From: Blasia pusilla
Taxonomy: Eukaryota; Marchantiophyta; Marchantiopsida; Blasiales
Assembly (NCBI GenBank): GCA_050084515.1
Contig: CM114275.1
Coordinates: forward strand, 20,150,001 to 20,214,000
Direction of reading: 5' to 3'
Length of the DNA stretch: 64,000 bases
Part shown: positions 1-10,466 of the stretch, in pieces
How positions within the stretch are numbered: position 1 is the first letter of the stretch
How the letters are laid out: each line of letters starts with the position of its first letter
Notes under the pieces: generated by a model
What the model was told of the DNA's origin: nothing
The model's database searches: none
Seen by the model: the letters and a program-made list of their open reading frames with translations, nothing else
Program-made: the position numbers and the translations under genes

Positions 1-301
1 GAGTCTCGGATAGGGACTCATTGGAGGTCAATTGGACAGTTATGATCGCCAAACTCCGTTTGAGGTTCCTAAACCAAACATAAATTTTGTCCCAAATCTT
101 GAGAGACTTTCCTGTGTTGTAAAGCGAGAAACTATGAAGGTTGAGTTTGATGAGAGGCTGAGTCAAGAAATCGGTGAGATAGAGCACTGATTGACCCAAA
201 ACCAGCTACCATGAGTGCGTGTTTGGGTGCAGATCAGCATTGAGAGCGTTTCTTATTGAACGCACGCATCCGCAACACTAAAGATTTACGTTCAAGGAGA
301 G

Positions 302-589
302 TTGGCGCACAACAAGCATGGTGGAATATCGAGAAGCCTTAGAGGCCTACTAACTTCTTTAGATGGATACACAAGAAATCCACCAATCAAAGAGGAGATA
401 CATGATAGAAATGAAAATGAACGGCCTGTCCAATTGGGGGAGGATACTTTTGAGGACGTAAGAGGTATTTTGAATGATCTCAATGTAGATCGTAATCTAA
501 GTTTTGATGGGCTAGAGAGAGTTCCAAACGTCTTGTATATAGCAGCGCTATTTCCCCAACCTTTTGTGGGGAGAGTGCTTCAACAATAG
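302..589 (+). pseudogene. Unrecognised coding remnant (about 95 codons)
   Basis: An open stretch of 95 codons reads as acidic, soluble protein (for example GEDTFEDVRGILNDLNVD) and ends at a stop near 589. Upstream, a different frame gives the protein-like stretch CVFGCRSALRAFLIERTHPQH, so the gene seems to start before this ORF and to have shifted frame. Downstream frames (about 640-890) give Arg/Lys/Glu-rich helical sequence with stops. I do not recognise the family. It probably belongs with the remnant at 891-1690, because all pieces lie on the + strand in order. Nothing shows that it is expressed. Confidence 0.3.
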
Positions 590-890
590 TGAGGTTATTT
601 CTTGGCTATAATACTTGGAGAGTTTAATAAAGAATTCCCGACACACTTTTGATTTGGATCGCAAATTCAAAATTTTAAGGGAAAGCATAAAAAATTGTCG
701 AAGGAGCACGAGAGACTAAAGAGAGAGATGGAAAGGATCGTAAACGAGTCAATTTCCAGAGATGAGATATATAGAAACAAAAAGCTATAATCGCAGACTA
801 TATATATGAAGCAATGGAGGAGGGCATACGAATCCATCATGGCAAGACGACAACAAGAAATGGATGAATTGAATCATTTCTCCATTTACC

Positions 891-1690
891 ATGGGAGAAC
901 TCATACGTGGGATAACTCTACATGAGGGTCGTCATGTGAAAGAGGTTGATATAATCTTATTTCAACCTATCGAACAGTTTCAGCTGCTTGCTCTACGCAC
1001 AATGTGGGATAATGCAGTGGATCCAATCGCCGCCAACTATGCTTCTATGATGTTGGTGCCAATACCTCTCAATCCAAGCTGAAAAAAGAAAGATATGCCT
1101 AATTGGATGAAGGCAATCACCGTAGTTGATGTAGGGATCCTCATGCCAAACAACTGGCCAAAGTGCTTGATTTACTTCAACCCCTTGTCATAGAAGGTTG
1201 CTACATGACACACATATGTAAGGCCTCTTATTGGCATCCATATTGTCTTCAAAAGGCCATGTTACTATTACACAGATGTCCAACTTGTAGACAACCTTGG
1301 TCAGGAAGAATGTATCATCTTTTTGGCAGATCTTTTGATGCATCCGATAATAATGTACTAACTTCGTATCACAAGTGATCCCAAGAGTAAGAGAACCTCA
1401 CTTTCAGTTTGGGATATCTTAGCCTCGCATTGCACATAGATGCGGTGGTTCAAGGAGGAATCCCACGTCAACAAAAAATTGATCATGCAATACGACCGTG
1501 GCTCATCCGCTTTATTGTCATGTTTGATAGAGGAGATCTTATTCATGGAATTACCATATATAGATCTCCAAAATCGAGAGGGAGAAAACTTCTTCTTTGC
1601 ATAGGGATTGAATCCATAAGAAGTTCGGGATGCCCTCAACACAACTTGACAACTTGTTCTAAAAAATCATCCAAATCCATTGGTGGATGA
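891..1690 (+). pseudogene. Decayed ORF with RING-like motif
   Basis: Three successive + strand segments in changing frames read as one decayed protein. The first (891-1082) contains LLALRTMWDNAVDPIAANYA. The second (1163-1378) contains a Cys/His cluster with the order C-x2-C, H, C, then RCPTCRQPW, which resembles the distal half of a RING finger (C-P-x-C-R-x-P-W ending). The third (1409-1690) contains DHAIRPWLIRFIVMFDRGDLIHGITI. Frameshifts separate the parts, so it is a pseudogene or an unspliced fragment. The first zinc-ligand pair of a normal RING is not evident. Family unknown; E3 ubiquitin ligase activity would be a guess. Confidence 0.35.
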
Positions 1691-2589
1691 TCTTGTCTTG
1701 AGGAGACTTGAATTGATCTTGCCATCTTTCTTGTGGCAAGATATTCCATAAATGCTAGAAGGGGGTATCCATGAATATACCATTACCCTCGTCGAATGTA
1801 AGAAGAACTCATTGGATTCTTCTAGAGAGATTGGGAGTTATTTCCAACACAAGATAAAGATGATGGTGAAGTTGATGTTGAGCTAGAGAGGATTGTTTCT
1901 CGTGGAGGGGGAGGATGCATGACTAAAGCTACAAGAAGAGTTGGAAAAATGTCGGATCCGGTGTTACGTATATCTGATGATGAATCCAATTAGATAGGAT
2001 GAATTATGTTCATATCTCTATAATGTACATAAGTATGAGGTTCCTTTCAATCTATACATTGTCAAATAACATCCATTTTTGTAAAAAATATATAAATGTT
2101 TTTTTGTTGAGAGTGGCTTATTTGTACAATCTTATGGACAAATACCACATCCCCTTTGGATAAAGTTGAATACATGTTTCTACATGAAGTTCTATAGATG
2201 GTGATTTCAAGTTGGAAGATTAGGAGTTCAATTACTTTCAAAATGCAAAATTTCAATTTGATTCTTCATTAATTCCTACTATTGTGGGCATTCGCTAACT
2301 TACAAGGCCTATGAATAAGAGCCACTTATGAAAATTGTCCATGAAGTGAGTTCAAGAAATGTCTCTAAGTTTTCTCTAGGATTAGCCTTGGGTAAAATGG
2401 TCAATACAATGAGGGAAAGGTTTATTTGATTGAGAAAAAATATAAATTTATTTAGTAGATTTTTAAAACAGGTTTTCATACATTAGAAGATTTTGAATTT
2501 ATAATTTATATAGAGATATGATTTATTATTTTAAATTTTTTTATTTTCCATGAAGAATATTCTGAAATTTACCACATGGGCCCATATGG

Positions 2590-2720
2590 TAAATTATTTT
2601 ATTTCATAATATTTTCTAATATTTTAACTATTAAAATCGCCCCTCGTAAGTTGAGAAGTAGAACGAGGGGCGATTTTAATAGTTAAAATATTAGAAAATA
2701 TTATGAAATAAAATAATTTA
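2590..2720. repeat. Long perfect foldback (58-bp arms, 15-nt loop)
   Basis: Bases 2590-2647 are the exact reverse complement of 2663-2720, separated by 15 bases (2648-2662). The arms are AT-rich outside and carry a GC block (TCGCCCCTCGT) next to the loop. A 58/58 match cannot be chance. It is best read as a young foldback or MITE-like element, or a hairpin-RNA source. TA lies at both outer ends, compatible with a TA target site, but this is weak in AT-rich sequence. No coding capacity. Confidence 0.85.
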
Positions 2721-3169
2721 TTTAGGAGCTTGCATAATACATGCATGGTTGAAAATAACTTTCAATATTAATTTATTTTAAATAGTACCAGGAGAAATGG
2801 TGAATTAATATTGAATAGGATGATTCATAATATGATTTCTAACTAAAGAAAACTTGGAAAAGAATTTGTTCATCAAAATTTTAAATAGGGAAGATAAAAA
2901 TAAAATATTTTTTTTGAGATAAGAATAAAAAAATACTAGTAAGAAATTATACCCCTTCAATGGTTCAATGGACCTTTAACAAGTACTAGAAATAAAATGG
3001 AAGAAATGAAATTTTAACTAGATAAATTCATAGTAGATGAAGAAAAAATACGAAAGAGATCATAAAAATAGGGCAAGAATAAATTATGCCCCTGAATTTT
3101 AGATTTTTAAAAATATTTTGATATTTTAAGAGCGATATTTCCCAATAATAATTTTCTGGAACATTATAA
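2721..3169. other. AT-rich spacer, no gene seen
   Basis: This stretch, like 1990-2589 before the foldback, is strongly AT-rich with poly-A/T runs and no convincing open frame. It runs into the satellite at about 3170. Confidence 0.6.
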
Positions 3170-3988
3170 ATAGGATTCATGCAAAGTTTCAAGGAAAATG
3201 GAGTTTTGACTAAAAGCCCAAAAATATTTAAATGGTTTTTGGACCCCATGATAAACCTTCTAACAAAATAAGGTCTTTCCAATTTCCATTTTGTCAAAGT
3301 ATTTCATACTAAATTTAAATTTGAGACACTTTTTTCTTAATGCGTATCAAAATTATCTTTAAAGTTTCAAGAAATATGGAGTTATGACCAAAAGCCCAAA
3401 AATATATATGTTATTTTTTATCTGTGTGATTAAACATACTAGAAAATTAGTTAAATTGGACCTTACCAATGTAACCTTCTAACAAAAGAGGATCTTTCAA
3501 GTTTCCATCTTGTTCTAGAATCTCATCTTGACCTAAAATTTAGGACACTTGATCCTTAAGGTGTATGTAGACTTCTAGCAAAGTGTCAAGGAAAATGGAG
3601 TTCTATCCAAAAGCCAAAAATAGTTACGTGGTTTTTGGACTCTCCTGATTAAACCTTCTAGCAAAAGAGGATCTTAACCATTTTCCATCTTGACCTAAAA
3701 TTTGAAAAACTTGATCCTTAAGGTCTATGTAGATTTCCTATAAAGTTTCAAGGAAAATGGAATTTTGACCAAAAGCCCAAAAAAATTTAAGTGATTTTTG
3801 GACCCTCGTGATTAAACTTTCTAGCAAAATAGGGTCTTTCCATTCTCCATCTTGTTCAAGGATTTTATCTTGACCTAAAATTTTGGACATTTGATCTTTA
3901 AGGTGTATTTATACTTCCTACAAAGTTTCAAGGAAAAAGGATTTATGGCTATTTTTAATTTATTTATGTGGTTTGTGGATGCGTGCGA
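3170..3988. repeat. Satellite array, left part (~178-bp unit)
   Basis: A diverged tandem repeat. The anchor TTTCAAGGAAAATGGAGTT recurs near 3188, 3366, 3585, 3747 and 3927 (spacings 178, 219, 162, 180). Each unit continues in the same order: CAAAAGCCCAAAAAT, GGTTTTTGGACC, GATTAAACCTTCTA, AGAGGATCTT, ATCTTGACCTAAAATTT, CACTTGATCCTTAAGG. The array stops exactly at element A and resumes after it at 23388, so it was one array before the insertion. No coding capacity. A nucleosome-sized unit is typical of plant satellites; a centromeric role is not shown. Confidence 0.85.
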
Positions 3989-3992
3989 TTGG

Positions 3993-4293
3993 TGTCACAT
4001 CTCTTAGGATATATCGGTGAGATCTAGTAGAGCGCCTTCATGATTAACGAAGGACAGGTCAGTAGGTCGAGTATGACCTGCTGAGGCCTTGGGAAACTTG
4101 AGAGAGCAGGTTTCCCCTTCGTTTTGACTCATTTGGAGCCATATTGGAAAACTTACTATTTTAGGTAAGTACCATTTTGAGTAAAAGATCGACTTTCTAT
4201 TTTTTTTAAGTGGCCCTTGAACTCCTACATTAAGAGCCAAGGAGGTGACTTGGGAGCATAGGTTACCATGGAGAGAGCTTGGGAAAGGGGAGG
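3993..4293 (+). repeat. Element A 5' LTR
   Basis: Starts TGTCACATCTCTTAGGATA and aligns along its length with 23081-23387 (shared landmarks: GAGATCTAGTAGAGCGCCTTC, GAGCAGGTTTCCC, CATTTGGAGCCATATTG, GGTTACCATGGAGAGAGCTTGGG). The right edge is set by where the two copies stop matching; the expected terminal CA is GG here. An obvious initiator-Met-tRNA primer site was not found just downstream, so the exact edge is uncertain. Confidence 0.75.
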
Positions 4294-5632
4294 GGTATAC
4301 CTCAAGGAGAGAGAGGTTTTATATTTTCATTGGGAAAATCAGCGAGGAAGCACTGCCGAATTCTGTGTAGGAGAAAGAGATATGGGACTTTACAACAATC
4401 CCGGTCAGTTTTTACTCAAATGTCTTATTCTAAATATTTTTTAACATTGTTGTAGATTGTGAATCTGTGCACGCTGTGCAACAAATAGTGCGCAATTAAG
4501 AGTTGCAAGCAAAATGTTATTGTCAATCTTGCAAAACTGCCATTGCTAGGCAATTTTTAGGGTTAAATTGTTCAAACCCTAAACCGTCCGCCCCACCGGC
4601 GGCGTCCGTCGTCGTCATAGTCACCATCAATGGTCTGCCGTTAACGGTCAACCATCACCGTTACCGATCAACCGTCATAGTCAATGGTCAACTATCACCG
4701 TCAATGGTCAACTTTCACTATCAATGGTCAACCGTCACCGTCACAGTCCATTGTCCGTTGTCCACCCTTAGGTTGCCATTGCCGCCATTACGGAGTGGAG
4801 GGTCTTCCACGACGTTCGTTGATTCTTTGACTTGTGATCGCAGTTTCGTCATCAACCACTGATGGCAGATGACCTCCGGTTATGGTGTTTGAGTTTTGAT
4901 TTCATGCTGCTATGTTGTGATTGGTAGCCGCTCGACGACGACCGAGTACCGTACCATGACGCCCGTAGCCGCAACGCGCCGCCGATTGCTGCGCCCTGTC
5001 GCTCGTGGCTGCACCGCACCGTCTCGATTGCGGAACTGCTCCTTCACTAAGGAGTAGAGCGTGTGAATTGCTGATTGAGGAGGGTATGCTGCCGAGTGTC
5101 GCACCCCATTTCCGAGTGCCGTGCTGTTTGTAGCCATTCCGTGCCGCCAATGCCGCATCGGACCGCTCGATCTGCACCGCACATCGAGGAGGTTGAGCAG
5201 CGTCAATATGAGAGGAGTACGACTTGCTGATTGGAAGAGTTGTCTTCACGACCTAGTCGGGGTCGAGATTTGCAGTTGCCGAGGAGAGACATCGATATTA
5301 TTGTCAGGTTACCCATTCTGGTCTCTTACCCTGCACGTGTGAGGGATTTCCAAATATTGGGAAGTTATTTGGGATATTGGGTTTCATGTTGATACTAGGG
5401 CATCGATGATGTATGGGTTTAGGGGACATAGACCTGTGTGGGATGTCCAAATTTGAGGATGGTTTGTCAATGAGAAGATAGATCAATGATTTGCCACACC
5501 ACGCTGCTTGTTGCCGCACCACACAAGTCTTAGTGAGAGAGTGTAGATTGAGTGGCACATCTTTAGTTTGAGTGATTGAAGGATTACTAACGAGATTGAG
5601 AGTTATCGTGTGAGAGGGGCACAAGGGCCATC
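4294..5632 (+). other. Element A 5' leader (non-coding)
   Basis: About 1.3 kb between LTR and gag. It contains an imperfect repeat of TCAATGGTCAAC-type units (about 4625-4760) and GC-rich sequence shared with the leader of element D at 58260-58780, including TTGTGATTGGTAGCCGCTC and GATTGAGGAGGGTATGC. Short ORFs here conflict between frames and strands and are not conserved in D, so I read it as untranslated leader. Confidence 0.6.
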
Positions 5633-6916
5633 ATGGCCTCCTTTCAAGATTTTGAGAGGCGAGGTAGTGGACCTGAGAGTAGCTCTGGAGGGTTTAGGCG
5701 GAGTGGTGCGAGGTTTCGAGGGTCTCCACGAAACCGCCTCGATCTCCTTCTGTGTCGACTTCAGACGAGGGGGAGCGTATAGAGGAGTGTGTTAGTCATC
5801 CACCGTACACATTGAGTGGTCCTACCAGTTGGGCGTACGAGATGGACGACCGGGGTAGAGGACGCGTGAGGTTTTTGGAGTCTTTGAGGCACTATAGAGC
5901 TATACGACTTCATTGCAGATTTTAGGAGTTGGTGTGACTCACAACGGGCTAGGAACTCTAGAGAGTTCAACCCGTTTACAGCATGGAACGGTATGTTCGA
6001 GCATTTAGAGGGGGCGCCCATGGACGATTACCATGAGTTCTCCAACAGATATGCCCAAGCGATTGAGGCATGGCGACTCTACTACGACCCACACTATGTG
6101 TCATGGACGGAGCCGTTCCCAGATGAGGAGGAGGAGTGAGGAGAGGCTACCTCCTCTTCCACTAGTGACGTTTTAGGAGGGGTCACTCGCAGTGGAGCAG
6201 TTGCACCGTCTAGTCGAGTTCGTCCCAGGGTCAATCCTGTGGTTGAGTTCTTTGCTGAGTTGAGGGCGAGCTACCTGGGGGTACGGACAAAGAAGTTGCG
6301 GAGCATCCACGACTTCCAAAGGCGCCCGGGTGAGAGTTTGCATGAGGCTTACACTCGCTTGTGCCAATTGATCAACGTCACTCAAGGGGTGATAGAGGCT
6401 CAGGCTATCCAATCATGGTACGCGATGCTGGACCGAACCTTGCGGATACAAGTACAGGAGGGGGTGCTTCTTATGAAGACCTCCCCTACGTTGAGAGATG
6501 TTTTTAGGACCGCCGAGAACAGTGAGCGCAACACGACGAAGGAGAGCGTAGCCACCATGGGTTCTGGGTGAGAGCGGTCATGACTCTCTGCACCACTTGT
6601 GCAGCAACGTGGACTCCGAGATAGGTTGACTGTGGCGCCACCAGCTCAGAGAGGATACCGGGAGGCCGTGCCACAGAGACCTACTCCTTCATATATGGCT
6701 CAACAACAACCGCCTATTTTTACTTGTTGGTCATGTGGTGGAGCCCATCTTCAGCACGATTGCACTCGTCAGGGTCACAGACGTGTGCCTCAACATGAAG
6801 GAGGAGATAGTGCTACACGAGGAGGTTATCAATGTGACTATTATCATAGGTATGGTCATACACGCGCAAGATGTTTCAGTTTACATTTTGAGTTACGTGT
6901 GGACCAAGGGCCATAG
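5633..6916 (+). pseudogene. Element A gag (capsid and zinc knuckles), broken
   Basis: Structural Gag protein that would package element RNA. The likely start is ATG 5633 (MASFQDFERR), paralleling the short N-terminus of the B copy. Conserved Gag segments shared with B and C are HLEGAPMDDYHEF (near 6000-6040), VVEFFAELRASYLGVRTKKL (near 6240-6300) and RRPGESLHEAYTRL (6325-6365). Two zinc knuckles follow: C-W-S-C-x3-H-x4-C at 6725-6763, and a second at 6835-6876 in which the second Cys has become Tyr. Frameshifts (one near 5720) and stops (TGA at 6137 and others) break the frame. Confidence 0.75.
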
Positions 6917-7327
6917 AGGGCACCAGAGCGTGTAGCCAGTCCGCGTGGGCATAGAGATCGTGCACCAGGTGGTCATGTTGGGCGCCAAGGAGTTGAAGTT
7001 TCTCGAGAGGGTGGTGGACCTGCCCGTGGAGGAAGTAGAGTACCACCACCTAGACGTGCCGAGGGAGACGTCGGATGTGAGGTTGGGATGGCTGCTCAGA
7101 TACAGCAGCTACAGGAGCAGATTGCCGCTATGGCATTAAGGTTACCCGATGCCCGATCCGTGGCATCGACATCATATGGAGCAGCCAAAGATATGGAGGA
7201 TCTTGATTGGATGTGAGGGGTTGCCCACATGGAGGCCGCCGCAGTTGTGACGTGTGGAGCAATTGCATAGTTGGATCCACAGCAAGGGGAAAACAGAAAA
7301 TAGGCTAGGCTTCCTCAATCTTTCACG

Positions 7328-7789
7328 TTGTCCAAAGCGATGAGGAGCCCATCAATGGGTCCTCATCAAAGTTCTTGGAGAGCTGGTGATGTTGTTGGTG
7401 TGCAAGCACGGAGGGCGATGGGAGAAGCGAGTGCAAAAACTCCTATTATTGATGCTCAGGAGGGGCATGTGTTGAGCACGCTGTTGGGGGCGGCCATCGT
7501 TGTGTACCGCGCTCATTTATTTTCTGCTTCCAATGTTATGACGTTGGGAGGTATGCCCACGGAGGTTTTTCGGCTGGCCGCTACGCTATGTGAGCGTGGA
7601 GTTGGAGTTCTTGCATCACGTTCAAAGGTGATTACAAAGGAGGTGATGGACCTGCCCTTGGAGCGGATGCTGGGGCCGTCCACATCAGATTCATGGCAGT
7701 CTGCGATTGCTAGGATGGCAGAGATGCCCGCTAGACCCGCGATAGAGTGTGCCATGGCTTCTCATGGTGTTGTGTTGCTGGATAATTGA
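7328..7789 (+). pseudogene. Element A: conserved unknown domain before protease
   Basis: A 150-codon open segment between the Gag zinc knuckles and the protease. It aligns with 15133-15627 (B) and 61355-61753 (C); shared features include VF(R/Q)LAATLCERG, TS(D/A)(S/T)WQ(S/A)AxA, MPARPAIE and a final LLDN. The conservation in three diverged copies shows it was under selection. I recognise no catalytic motif. It may be a Gag-Pol linker or an N-terminal extension of the protease. Confidence 0.6.
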
Positions 7790-8216
7790 GGAGAGGTCTT
7801 CCAGTTGGTGAGTCTTGGAGGTAAAGCTTTTAGTCCGCAGCGCGTCTGGTTGGATTCAGGAGCGCAACCCCTGATGTTGGGGAAAGCGTCATTCAGAGGA
7901 TTGGGCTTGACGAGAGCCGACGTGGAGCGTGGTCCATTCCGGACATAGACATCCTTGGGTGGTCTATATCACACAGTATATAACCCGAGAGGAGGTCATG
8001 GTGAGGATTCACCCACGACATCCTACAGATGAGTCCGTGGTGCGAGCCAAGGCGATAGTGACTGATGCAAAGTCCTACGACGTCTTGGTTGGTGGAGCAG
8101 TGTTATAACCGATAAGGTTTTCCCTGGATTATTGGGAGGAGTCAACATCTTAAATACTAGGATGGTAGTTAGGTGATGGGCGCCTTAGCTCATTACCTGT
8201 TCGATTTACAGGTGCA
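7790..8216 (+). pseudogene. Element A aspartic protease (retropepsin)
   Basis: The retropepsin that would cut the Gag-Pol polyprotein. The active-site motif is seen as VWLDSGAQPLMLG, with Asp encoded at 7853-7855. A later YDVLVGGAVL at about 8078-8105 resembles the hydrophobic beta-strand motif near the protease C-terminus in Ty3 elements. In-frame stops (TGA just after 7785; TAG near 7946) and shifts make this copy inactive, although the DSG triad itself is intact, unlike in B (NSG) and C (DSS). Confidence 0.65.
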
Positions 8217-9317
8217 GTGATCGAGCGATGGCCAGGAGAGATTGCAACCTTAGTAGCATTTAGCAGTGCCATCACTTGGCCTAGTGATTTGATTGAGGGA
8301 CATGTCCATGCAGAGGATACTCCCGTTCCTGACATTTCTATGGAAAGGAGTGTTATGGGAGCCGCATCATTTCGTGGAGGAGAGGTGCCGCTGTGGGGCT
8401 CGACTGAGGAGCTTCGACGATTGGCAGATGAGCACGTGCAGACCGCGTGGAGTGAGACGTTTGCACCGGAGCGTGACGGGTCTGAGGAACCCAATGTAGC
8501 AGGGAGTGCTACGATGACACCCTTGGATACCACACCCATTGTGTGGCATATTCTGGAGGAGGGTATTCGAGTGTTAGATCTCTTTGGAGGGATTAGCACC
8601 GGGTTAGCTGCTGTTTTGCAAGCAAGAGTGCGAGTGCAACAATATCTGTATGTGGAGAGTGATGATGTTGCAAGGCGCGTCTCACTACGACATGTGGTGC
8701 AGTTACGCCTACGTTTTCCCAACTTGTTGTCTACGTCCGCGGTACAAGGGCACAAGGGTACCAGAGTTCCCTACCGAGGGATATTTCATTGTTGGGGGCG
8801 CAAGACTTAGAGCGAGTAGAGACCATTGATTTGGTCATTGCCAGTTGGCCATGTTAGGTCCAATCAAGTGTTGGACAAGGCAGCGGGTTGGCTGACATTC
8901 GGTCTAGGTTGTTTTGGGAGATGTTGAGGGTCTTACGGCAGTTGCAAGAGCATCAGTCTCGTTCTCCAGCCTACATTATGGAGAATGTGCCCATCTAAGG
9001 AGACTCCTGGTCACGGGTGGTGACGAGTGCTCATCAGGTACGTGCCTGGATCGGCCCAGCAGTGTTCTTGGATGCACCGAGTGTAGGCTCCAGAGCCCAT
9101 CGCCCGCGTCTATGATGGACCAATTTGGTGTCCCATGCGATGTTACGGAGGGCGTATGTGAGAGTGGAGCGCCACTCCCATTTGTTAGTGCATTCCATTT
9201 AGGATCCAGATCGTCGATCACAGGCAGTGAGGCATGATGATCGACCACCGTTGACTATGGTCAACAGGGTAGGCGGGCCACGGGCAGCCTTGCCCACGTT
9301 TGTGAGTTTTCCCGCTT
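8217..9317 (+). pseudogene. Element A DNA cytosine-5 methyltransferase, 5' part
   Basis: First part of a C5 DNA methyltransferase encoded inside the retrotransposon, between protease and RT. Visible motifs: motif I (SAM binding) VLDLFGGISTGLAAVLQA at about 8570-8625; motif II-like YLYVESDD; motif IV DLVIASWPC at 8828-8854, with the catalytic Cys followed by a TAG where B and C have Gln; motif VI YIMENVP at 8972-8992; motif VIII-like VFLDAPSVGSRAHRPRLWW at 9061-9115. The spacing and the RLWWTNL segment resemble DNMT3 (RYFWGNL). Element B interrupts it at 9318, and the coding sense resumes at 19190. Frameshifts and stops show decay. Confidence 0.85.
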
Positions 9318-9425
9318 TGTCCTGCGAATCCACATCGTCATACAACATACATCGCTGACATACCATACTCACATACATACATAACATAGACGAGAGCATC
9401 CACAAACACAAGTGTACCACAACTC
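9318..9425 (-). repeat. S1 copy of 108-bp direct repeat
   Basis: Matches 9795-9902 over 108 bases with few differences (shared ATCGTCATACAACATACATC and CGAGAGCATCCACAAACACA). It ends, in element sense, with GACA at the junction with element A. Similar sequence ends the solo LTR at 29391 and lies just before the 3' LTR of element A (to 23078). Confidence 0.85.
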
Positions 9426-9792
9426 AAAATCCGTGAAAGACCTACTATCATAAAACACGTATAGAATCACATACAATCGAGCCAAACCCACTCCACGATG
9501 GGAGAATCCAGGTCAAAGCTTGTGGGAACCACCATAGCCAAGCGCTCTACTCACTACCAAGGCTAACTCCCAACGCAACAGGCTCAACTCAAAGAACTAA
9601 CTGTTCTTTGAGTGCACTCCACACTATATCCTCCAACCTAAGAGCGGGTTCTATTGGAAAAGTCACAATCAACTGAGTAACCCCCAACCCTATCTATGAA
9701 ATCGCATCTCTACCTAGACACTACGGCCCTACATAAGGTATGGCCTCTACTAGCACACTGTACTCTACGACATAATCCGTATGGTCAAGACA
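9318..9792 (-). repeat. Element B 3' LTR (core plus terminal S1 repeat)
   Basis: Bases 9427-9792 match the 5' LTR core at 18824-19189 over the same 366-base length (TGTC[T/A]TGACCATA start, ACTACGGCCCTACATAAGG, GTTGGGAGTTAGCC in complement). The remaining 9318-9425 is a 108-base segment (S1) absent from the corresponding place at the 5' end but repeated at 9795-9902. Confidence 0.7.
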
Positions 9793-9794
9793 AT

Positions 9795-9902
9795 TGTCGT
9801 GCAAATCTACATCGTCATACAACATACATCGCTAACATACCATACTCACATACATACATAACATAGACGAGAGCATCCACAAACACAAGTGTACCACAAC
9901 TC
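9795..9902 (-). repeat. S2 copy of 108-bp direct repeat
   Basis: Second copy of the 108-base repeat, between the polypurine tract and the LTR core of B. In element sense it follows a purine run (AGGGGGGCGAG, complement of 9900-9910) and ends GACA, then AT, then TGTC of the LTR: an LTR-to-LTR junction pattern. Confidence 0.8.
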
Positions 9903-10073
9903 GCCCCCCTAACTCGCGGTTAAATCGCTTTAACTCCCAGGTAGCCCTATACATCTACTACATGCTATACACCTTCTTGGGTGCACGAATCAGAAGGTCG
10001 GGTGCTAGGTTGCCCCATCGTTAGTGGCACATCTGTAATCCATATCATGCAAAGATCAAGTCATCTACCTCTC

Positions 10074-10358
10074 CTAAGTACAACGAGGACAAACCCACCT
10101 TCTAGTAGGCACAACATCCATACGTGGAGTCAAACACATCATGTGCCAACCCCTAGAACACCGATCACACACCAACATACGGACCGCGTTACCAACAGAC
10201 CCACACAACATGCACCTCAAGCTAGCACGTATCATGGCTAAGCTTGGGTCAACAGTACCATCCACATTTGGAAGATGACATGGCGCATAATTACGCACAT
10301 AATCCTTCCAAACAACTCCATCACGACCCTCCAACATGAGAACTCCAGAAGCTAACAC
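10074..10358 (-). pseudogene. Element B Pol C-terminus with PHD finger
   Basis: C-terminal end of Pol, downstream of the integrase. After the conserved segment VWKDYVRNYAPCHLPNVDG comes a textbook C4HC3 PHD finger (coding 10080-10214): C-x2-C-x11-C-x2-C-x4-H-x2-C-x14-C-x2-C, with the typical GWHMMCLTP and RRWVCPRC ends. PHD fingers read histone H3 tails (Lys4 methylation state). In chromoviruses this position holds a chromodomain, so by analogy the finger could steer integration to a chromatin class. All eight zinc ligands are intact in this copy. The stop follows directly at 10074-10076. Confidence 0.85.
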
Positions 10359-10466
10359 CTCTCACACTCGTAAAATAGTGCGGCCTCCCATCATCACATC
10401 CAACGTTGTCGATGCAATCTGCTGCAAATAGACATAATCCCCCACAAGGAACTTAAAAATCGATGG

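Noticed and set aside
8217-9317. Host methyltransferase gene hit by retroelements
   Set aside because: The same segment occurs in B and C at the same place between protease and RT, so it belongs to the element.
10074-10358. Chromodomain at the Pol C-terminus
   Set aside because: No aromatic-cage chromodomain pattern; the Cys/His spacing is that of a PHD finger.
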